Below are positions 5,130 to 9,196 of a stretch of DNA of 9,196 nt, in pieces; positions within the stretch are counted from its first letter, which is position 1; every line of letters begins with the position of its first letter. Below the pieces are notes generated by a model, which ran no database searches, was not told the DNA's origin, and worked only from the letters and a program-made list of their open reading frames with translations. The stretch comes from an uncultured Collinsella sp. (GTDB lineage: Bacteria; Actinomycetota; Coriobacteriia; Coriobacteriales; Coriobacteriaceae): assembly GCA_900552345.1 (NCBI GenBank), contig URZN01000031.1, forward strand, positions 1 through 9,196, read 5' to 3'. Position numbers and translations under genes: made by a program.

Positions 5130-5927
5130 ATGGGTCTTGAGGGAATCAAGCTGATTGCATGCGATTTGGACGGCACGTTGCTGCATCCGGGGGAGCGCGA
5201 GCCGCGTTCCGAGGCCTTTGAGCTTATCGATGAGCTACATCGTCGCGGTATCGTGTTTATGCCGGCGAGTGGTCGTCAATATGCGAGCTTGCGCTACCTG
5301 TTTGCCCCGGTGGCCGATGAGCTCGCCTATGTATGCGAAAACGGAGCCCTGGTGATGAGCGAGGGGCGTGCCGTGGTCAAGCGCTCTATGGAGCGTAGCC
5401 TTGCTATGGATATCGCGAATGCTGTGGTTGCGTATCCCCATGCCGACGTGACCCTTTCGTGTGAGGGACACCTCTACACCATGAGCGGCAACGATGCGTT
5501 CGTCGACCATTTGCGCTATGAGGTCCACTGCGACGTGGCGGTGGTCGACCGTCCCGAGGACATCGACGAGGACGTCATTAAGATTGCCTTCCAGACGCCC
5601 GAGGTGGATCAGCCGGCGGCGCTGGAGCATTTTGAGCGCCTCTTTAGCGACCGTGTCGACGTGATGACGTCGGGAACCGAATGGACGGACTTTATCGGTT
5701 TCGGTTCGGGCAAGGGCTCCGCGCTTGCCGATTACGGTCGTGCCCTGGGGATTTCGCCCGATGAGATGATGGCGTTTGGCGATAACGAAAACGACCGCGA
5801 CATGCTCAACGTCGTGGGCCATCCCTATCTGATGGAGAGCTGCAACCCCTCTATGCGTGGCATTAACGACCGCGTCCGCTACGTGCGCACGGTCGAAGAA
5901 GAGCTGCGTCGTCTACTTGCTGAGTAG
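5130..5927 (+). CDS. Cof-type HAD-IIB family phosphatase
   Basis: Haloacid dehalogenase superfamily hydrolase, 265 residues, the usual size for Cof/YidA-type sugar- or nucleotide-phosphate phosphatases. Catalytic motifs are complete: motif I DLDGT with nucleophile Asp12 and acid Asp14, motif II Ser47 in ASGRQY, motif III Lys195 in GSGKGSAL, and motif IV GDNENDRDML with Asp218 and Asp222. The cap domain (type C2) lies between about residues 80 and 185. The substrate cannot be told from sequence. ATG 5130 follows GGGGGA (5118-5123) by 6 nt. TTG 5070 was rejected because it lies inside the 17-bp hairpin. Probably transcribed separately from, or attenuated after, the UreE-like gene. Converges with the PerR-like gene through a long palindrome. 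Confidence 0.93.
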   Translation: MGLEGIKLIACDLDGTLLHPGEREPRSEAFELIDELHRRGIVFMPASGRQYASLRYLFAPVADELAYVCENGALVMSEGRAVVKRSMERSLAMDIANAVVAYPHADVTLSCEGHLYTMSGNDAFVDHLRYEVHCDVAVVDRPEDIDEDVIKIAFQTPEVDQPAALEHFERLFSDRVDVMTSGTEWTDFIGFGSGKGSALADYGRALGISPDEMMAFGDNENDRDMLNVVGHPYLMESCNPSMRGINDRVRYVRTVEEELRRLLAE

Positions 5928-6008
5928 ACATTTGGGACATGTCTAGAAATCTACTTTTTGCTGCAAAGTGCGGAAAGGTGGATTTTAAGGCATGTTCCAA
6001 ACATCTAC
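5924..6008. terminator. Long imperfect palindrome between convergent genes
   Basis: Bases 5924-5959 pair with 5973-6008. In plus-strand RNA I count 27 Watson-Crick pairs, 6 G-U pairs and 3 mismatches over 36 positions, with a 13-nt loop. The arms include the stop codons of both convergent genes (5925-5927 and 6005-6007). The left arm also holds its own small hairpin, TAGACAT (5925-5931) / ATGTCTA (5939-5945). Most likely a bidirectional terminator, though the size also fits a small inserted palindromic element. No trailing T-run is seen. Confidence 0.6.
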
Positions 6009-6385
6009 CGACAGTCAGGGCAGAGACCCTCGAAGATGGTGTAGTGCGACGTGACGTGCCAGCCGATTTGCTCGGACGCCTTGGCGTCGAGCTGGGCATC
6101 GAAGGGGAGCGGTACGTCGATGACGCGGCTGCACGAGGTGCAGATGATATGTGCGTGCGGCTCGATGGTGCGATCGAAGCGACTCCCGCCCGGCGTCTTG
6201 ATCGAGAGGATTTCTCCGGCATCTGCCAAGAGATTAAGATTGCGGTAGACCGTACCGCGGCTGATTTTGTCATCCTGCGCGCGCACGACGTTGTAGATTT
6301 CGTCGGCGGTGGGATGGTTATAGCTTTGGCGCACGGCGTCAAGAACCAGCTTTCGCTGCCTGGTATTCCTTCTTTGCACCGCCAT
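6005..6385 (-). CDS. Fur-family regulator, PerR-like
   Basis: Metal-dependent DNA-binding repressor, 126 residues, slightly short for the family because the N-terminus is trimmed. The winged helix is at about 8-65, with recognition helix RGTVYRNLNLLADAGEI. Two CxxC pairs (Cys82/Cys85 and Cys122/Cys125) form the structural zinc site. The regulatory site residues His24 (HPTADEIY), Asp71 (RFD), His77, His79 (PHAH) and Asp90 (VID) align by eye with the five B. subtilis PerR ligands His37, Asp85, His91, His93 and Asp104. Peroxide sensing is therefore likelier than iron or zinc sensing, though this is inference. ATG 6385 is preceded by a purine-rich GAGGCGAGG. Has its own candidate promoter and palindrome at 6422-6450; no peroxide-defence gene is next to it. 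Confidence 0.88.
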   Translation of the reverse strand: MAVQRRNTRQRKLVLDAVRQSYNHPTADEIYNVVRAQDDKISRGTVYRNLNLLADAGEILSIKTPGGSRFDRTIEPHAHIICTSCSRVIDVPLPFDAQLDAKASEQIGWHVTSHYTIFEGLCPDCR

Positions 6386-6421
6386 GCGCCTCGCCTCTTT
6401 TCTACTAACGGTCGTAGGTAA

Positions 6422-6450
6422 ATGATACCGTATTTAGCACACAATACTAA
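6422..6450 (-). promoter_or_regulatory. Candidate promoter and operator of the PerR-like gene
   Basis: On the minus strand TTAGTA (6445-6450) and TATCAT (6422-6427) are spaced 17 bp, a weak -35 with a reasonable -10. An interrupted inverted repeat over 6434-6450 (TTAG...CTAA at the ends, 17 bp) overlaps the -35 and spacer, where an autoregulatory repressor site would be expected. It does not closely match the B. subtilis PerR box. Confidence 0.3.
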
Positions 6451-6857
6451 TAATGAGGAGTGAAACCGTCTTCATTGGCAAGTGGGGCTCGGACCTGGGC
6501 GTCTACGAGGCGAAAACGCGTCCCCATGCGCTCGTAGGAGGCATGAAGCGCCTCGAGATGAGATAGGATATTTGCCGGAGCTCCCTGTATCTCCATCTCG
6601 ACTGAGCCGTCTTCCATGTTACGCACCCAGCCGGTGAGCGCGCGTGCCTGCGCGAGGTTGGTGTTGGTAAAGCGAAAACCAACGCCTTGGACTTGCCCCG
6701 CCCAGCGCAGGAAATAGCGCAGGGGAGTGTCTTGAGTGACCCCGTCGCTTGCGAGCACAGTAAGCCTGCGGCGCAGCTCGAGCTCGACGTTTGACGGCTT
6801 TTGAGGCTCTCGACTGCCGCTGGTGACGCTGGAGAAGAACGTATCGAAGAAGCCCAT
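6447..6857 (-). CDS. Acylphosphatase-domain protein
   Basis: Acylphosphatase fold enzyme of 136 residues, which hydrolyses carboxyl-phosphate bonds such as acetyl phosphate or 1,3-bisphosphoglycerate in characterised members. The domain occupies about 46-136: the phosphate loop GQVQGVGFR with catalytic Arg62, then GWVRNMEDGSVEMEIQG with catalytic Asn80. Typical acylphosphatases are around 90-100 residues; here a 45-residue N-terminal segment (MGFFDTFFSS, then charged sequence) precedes the domain. ATG 6857 starts 2 nt after the stop of the Gfo/Idh gene, so translation is probably coupled; only a weak AGG is seen upstream. A longer frame to 6992 overlaps the oxidoreductase gene and is not credible. 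The physiological role is uncertain. Confidence 0.9.
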   Translation of the reverse strand: MGFFDTFFSSVTSGSREPQKPSNVELELRRRLTVLASDGVTQDTPLRYFLRWAGQVQGVGFRFTNTNLAQARALTGWVRNMEDGSVEMEIQGAPANILSHLEALHASYERMGTRFRLVDAQVRAPLANEDGFTPHY

Positions 6858-6859
6858 CG

Positions 6860-7966
6860 CTATGCCTGCTTGCCTGCGTCGGCCGGGAAGGTTATGCCGG
6901 CCTGCTGGCGCACGGCATCCATGATGCGCAGTGAGACGAGCGTGACATCGCGGTAGTGGCCAAGCTCGTGGCGTCCCGCCGGGGTCTCCCAAATCTCTTC
7001 CTTGACGTTATCGATGCCGCCGATGGCGGTGATAAAGTCTGTGAGTTCGTATTCCATGGTGTTGCTCGATTTGGGCAGGTCGAGCACGCGGCCGTTGTCG
7101 CCCTGTTCGCGCGGTGCCTCGGTCGCTGAGCCGCGTACGACATCGCCGCGATAGTCGATGCGGACGTTGCGGGGCGTGGACAGATGGTCGATCTGGATAG
7201 TGCCACGCTCGCCTTCGATCTGCGAGGGCAGCAGGTCATTCGTAATTTTGGAGTGCGCGAGCTCGACGGAGATGCGGCCACCGCCGTAACTGGCGAGGAT
7301 AGAACCGCAGCCGTCGATGGGGCCGTGCGTGAGCTGTCGCGTGGTGGGGTCGAGCAGAGTAGCCATGCTCGTAAGGCCGGAGGGCATGCCGAAAATCTCG
7401 ACCATGGGCTCGACGGTGTAGACGCCAATGTCCATGAGGGAACCCGATGCCATATTGCAGTCGAAGATATTGGTGGAGCGTCCCGCGAGAATCTCGTTGT
7501 AGCGCGAGGAATACTTGCCAAAGCGCAATGAGGCACGACGAATGGGCGCAATCTCGCCCAGGGCGTCCTCGATGGCGTGGAAAGCGGGGTCATGGAGCGG
7601 GCGCATGGCCTCGAGGGCCACGACACCTGCTGCCTCGGCAGCGCGGAAGACTTCCAGCGCCTGCGCCTCGGTGGCGCAGAAGGGCTTCTCGACGATGACG
7701 TGCTTGCCACCGGCGATGCAGGCAAGGGCCTGCTCGTAGTGAAGTGCGTTGGGGCTGCCGATATAGACGGCGTCGACGTCGGCAGCGGACGCAAGCTCGT
7801 CAAGTGCGGTGAAGTTACGCTCGCCGCCGTGCTTAGCGGTGAAGGCGGTGCCGCGATCTGCGTCGCGCGAGAGCGTGCCCACAAACGCGGCTTGGTCGTT
7901 GGCGTTGACGACCTGGATAAAGTCGTCGGTGATCATGGATGTGCCGATGGTCGCGATGCGCAGCAT
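6860..7966 (-). CDS. Gfo/Idh/MocA family NAD(P)-dependent oxidoreductase
   Basis: Dehydrogenase of 368 residues that probably acts on a sugar or related polyol. The N-terminal Rossmann domain starts MLRIATIGTSMITDDF; the usual GxGxxG is replaced by IGTSMIT, a variant I associate with one branch of the family. The family lysine is in HVIVEKPF (Glu93-Lys94-Pro95). The C-terminal domain has the GSLMDIGVY motif (Asp179) and a final EYELTDFITAI helix. The substrate cannot be inferred. ATG 7966 has AAGGGGG (7971-7977) 4 nt upstream. The open frame continues to 8269 but would overlap the ribonuclease H gene and is rejected. Followed directly by the acylphosphatase gene; preceded by rnhA 73 nt away on the same strand. 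Confidence 0.93.
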   Translation of the reverse strand: MLRIATIGTSMITDDFIQVVNANDQAAFVGTLSRDADRGTAFTAKHGGERNFTALDELASAADVDAVYIGSPNALHYEQALACIAGGKHVIVEKPFCATEAQALEVFRAAEAAGVVALEAMRPLHDPAFHAIEDALGEIAPIRRASLRFGKYSSRYNEILAGRSTNIFDCNMASGSLMDIGVYTVEPMVEIFGMPSGLTSMATLLDPTTRQLTHGPIDGCGSILASYGGGRISVELAHSKITNDLLPSQIEGERGTIQIDHLSTPRNVRIDYRGDVVRGSATEAPREQGDNGRVLDLPKSSNTMEYELTDFITAIGGIDNVKEEIWETPAGRHELGHYRDVTLVSLRIMDAVRQQAGITFPADAGKQA

Positions 7967-8039
7967 ACGTCCCCCTTGCGTTGTTTGGTCTACAGGATGA
8001 GTGTAGCGCGTGGGGATATAAAGCTGCGCGAAAATGCTA

Positions 8040-8525
8040 TTACAGGTCGTTCTCGTTAAAGCCGGTGTCGATATCGAGGTTGGCTCCGTCGGCCGCGGTG
8101 GTGGCGAGCTCGTCGCAGCGCTCATTGAGCTCATGGCCGGCGTGACCCTTAACCCAGATGAACTCCACTTTGTGCTTGCTCTTTGCGGTGAGCAGACGCT
8201 CCCACAGATCGCGGTTCTTGACAGGCTGCTTGTTGGCGGTCTTCCAGCCGCGTTTTTTCCATCCGTCAATCCAGTGCTTGTTGAAGGCGTTGACGACGTA
8301 CTGCGAATCGGAATGGACTTCGACGTCGCAGGGGCGGTTGAGCGCCTCGAGTGCCACGATGACCGCCATGAGCTCCATGCGGTTGTTGGTGGTCTTGGCG
8401 TAGCCGCGCGAAAGCTCGGAGGTGAAGGTCTTGCCGGCGGGGTTGGTGTATTTGAGCACGGCGCCGTAGCCGCCGCGTCCCGGATTTGATCGGGCCGAGC
8501 CGTCGGTATAGATGATGACCTTCAC
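8040..8525 (-). CDS. rnhA: Ribonuclease HI
   Basis: Cleaves the RNA strand of RNA-DNA hybrids (R-loops, replication primers). The 161-residue product is close to E. coli RNase HI (155). The four catalytic acids are present: Asp8 in [11 protein letters not shown], Glu51 in NNRMELMAV, Asp73 in HSDSQYV and Asp138 in NERCDELA, plus His127 in VKGHAGH. The basic handle region [22 protein letters not shown] is intact. The start is GTG 8525, supported by GAAGGG (8532-8537) 6 nt upstream. An ATG two bases earlier (8527) is out of frame and is followed at once by TGA. Lies between a LysR gene and the Gfo/Idh gene, all on the minus strand. Confidence 0.96.
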   Translation of the reverse strand: MKVIIYTDGSARSNPGRGGYGAVLKYTNPAGKTFTSELSRGYAKTTNNRMELMAVIVALEALNRPCDVEVHSDSQYVVNAFNKHWIDGWKKRGWKTANKQPVKNRDLWERLLTAKSKHKVEFIWVKGHAGHELNERCDELATTAADGANLDIDTGFNENDL

Positions 8526-8531
8526 ATGGTT

Positions 8532-8537
8532 CCCTTC
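8532..8537 (-). promoter_or_regulatory. Ribosome binding site deciding the rnhA GTG start
   Basis: Minus-strand GAAGGG is 6 nt before GTG 8525 and 4 nt before the out-of-frame ATG 8527. It supports the GTG start, since the longer frame from 8576 would add 17 residues unlike RNase HI. Confidence 0.6.
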
Positions 8538-8563
8538 GTTGGGTACGTTTCGTGTGAGTGACC

Positions 8564-8569
8564 ATTGTA
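8564..8569 (-). promoter_or_regulatory. Candidate -10 box for rnhA
   Basis: Minus-strand TACAAT is five of six to consensus and would start a leader of about 30 nt before the GTG. No good -35 at 16-18 bp is visible, so this is tentative; read-through from the LysR gene is the alternative. Confidence 0.28.
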
Positions 8570-8588
8570 GCGCCATGCCCGCCGGGGG

Positions 8589-9171
8589 CTAGCAATCTAC
8601 GATTTCTACCCCGTCTTCCGACAGTTGGTTGGCATGGATGATGCGGTTGAGCTCGTCGAGGTATTGCTGCAAGAGGGGAGAGGGCTTGCGGTCGTCATGC
8701 ATGATGTAGCCCACATGCATCGTCGGGGCGTCTGCCAGGGGGATCGAGGCCATGCCCCACTGCATTTCGCTGGAGAGTACGCCGGTCGACAGCGCATAGC
8801 CGTTCGAGGTGATAAGCAGGTTGGTGAGCGTCCCGCGGTCGGATACGCGGATATTGCGGTTGCAGGGAATATAGCTAAACGGTTCCTCGGCGTAATAGAA
8901 GGAGTTCGAGGTGCCCTGTTCAAAACTATAGCGCGTATAGGGTGTGAGGTCGGCAAGGGACAGTTGCGGGCGGCGGGCGAGCGGGTGACGTTCGCTGACG
9001 AACACGTGGACTTTCGCATCAAAGAGGGGATGAAAGCTCGCTCGGGCATCGGTAAAGGCCTTCTGCAAGACACGGGTATTAAAGTCATCCAGATAGAGGA
9101 TGCCGATATCGCTGCGAAACGCGCGCACGTCGTCGATAATCTGCGCTGTGGTGGTCTCGCGCATGATGAAC
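8589..9171 (-). CDS. LysR-family regulator, effector-binding domain only (5' truncated by contig end)
   Basis: C-terminal portion of a LysR-type transcriptional regulator, about 193 genomic residues. The periplasmic-binding-protein-like effector domain is recognisable: ETTTAQIIDDVRAFRSDIGILYLD, VFVSERHPLARRPQLSLADL, and a late IHVGY-like strand (TMHVGYIMHDDRKPSPLLQQYLDEL). The N-terminal helix-turn-helix and linker lie beyond the window. Codons upstream of 9170 are adapter sequence, so an apparent start giving MCIRDR is an artefact, not a real N-terminus. The stop is TAG at 8589-8591. The inducer and targets are unknown; the neighbouring rnhA is housekeeping and gives no hint. Confidence 0.82.
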
Positions 9172-9196
9172 CTGTCTCTTATACACATCTCCGAGC
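9172..9196. other. Nextera/Tn5 sequencing adapter (not genomic)
   Basis: CTGTCTCTTATACACATCT (9172-9190) is the 19-bp Tn5 mosaic end used in Nextera libraries, and CCGAGC (9191-9196) continues the index-2-side adapter. It is untrimmed library sequence at the contig edge. Its reverse-strand translation gives the well-known MCIRDR artefact fused to the LysR fragment. Confidence 0.97.

Noticed and set aside
6858..6992. Upstream extension of the acylphosphatase frame
   Set aside because: It overlaps the C-terminal coding of the Gfo/Idh gene, looks like shadow sequence, and ATG 6857 fits tight operon spacing.
7967..8269. N-terminal extension of the Gfo/Idh frame upstream of ATG 7966
   Set aside because: It overlaps rnhA in another frame, is rich in Ser/Thr/Pro with no family similarity, and ATG 7966 has a strong ribosome binding site.
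1..9196. tRNA, rRNA, CRISPR, riboswitch and insertion-sequence signals
   Set aside because: Reading through the intergenic spaces, all about 120 nt or shorter, I found no regularly spaced direct repeats, cloverleaf-like sequence, transposase gene or recognisable riboswitch core.

Overview
The window looks like about 9.2 kb of chromosome from a GC-rich anaerobic actinobacterium, most likely a gut Coriobacteriia member such as Collinsella. This is inference: it rests on GC-rich codon use, an anaerobic (class III) ribonucleotide reductase activase, and the general look of the proteins. No 16S or other marker is present. Genes are tightly packed: the longest gene-free stretch is about 120 bases (3916-4035). 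I saw no tRNA, rRNA, CRISPR array or insertion sequence. The last 25 bases (9172-9196) are not genomic. They match the Nextera/Tn5 sequencing adapter, so the right edge is an untrimmed contig end.

Layout. (1) Plus strand, 2-2044: the 3' end of nrdG, then a folate/pterin cluster of folE (GTP cyclohydrolase I), an HD-domain phosphohydrolase and folB (dihydroneopterin aldolase). (2) Minus strand, 3915-2051: an M19-type membrane dipeptidase followed by a YgjP-like zinc metallopeptidase, with a strong hairpin between them. (3) Plus strand, 4036-5927: a SlyD-like FKBP prolyl isomerase, a UreE-like metallochaperone starting 3 nt later, a perfect 17-bp hairpin, and a Cof-type HAD phosphatase. (4) Minus strand, 9171-6005: a truncated LysR regulator, ribonuclease HI, a Gfo/Idh/MocA oxidoreductase, an acylphosphatase-domain protein starting 2 nt after it, and a PerR-like Fur-family regulator.

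How the genes may work together. FolE makes 7,8-dihydroneopterin triphosphate and FolB uses dephosphorylated dihydroneopterin. The HD hydrolase between them sits where an enzyme for the often unassigned dephosphorylation step would be expected. The SlyD-like and UreE-like proteins are both from families with nickel-handling members, and they form a compact pair with no urease or hydrogenase gene in view. The PerR-like protein has the full peroxide-sensing metal ligand set, which fits an anaerobe defending against oxygen.

The regulatory signals listed (promoters, operators, hairpins) were found by eye and are less certain than the genes. Several starts were moved from the longest open frame to a start with a good ribosome binding site; each case is explained.
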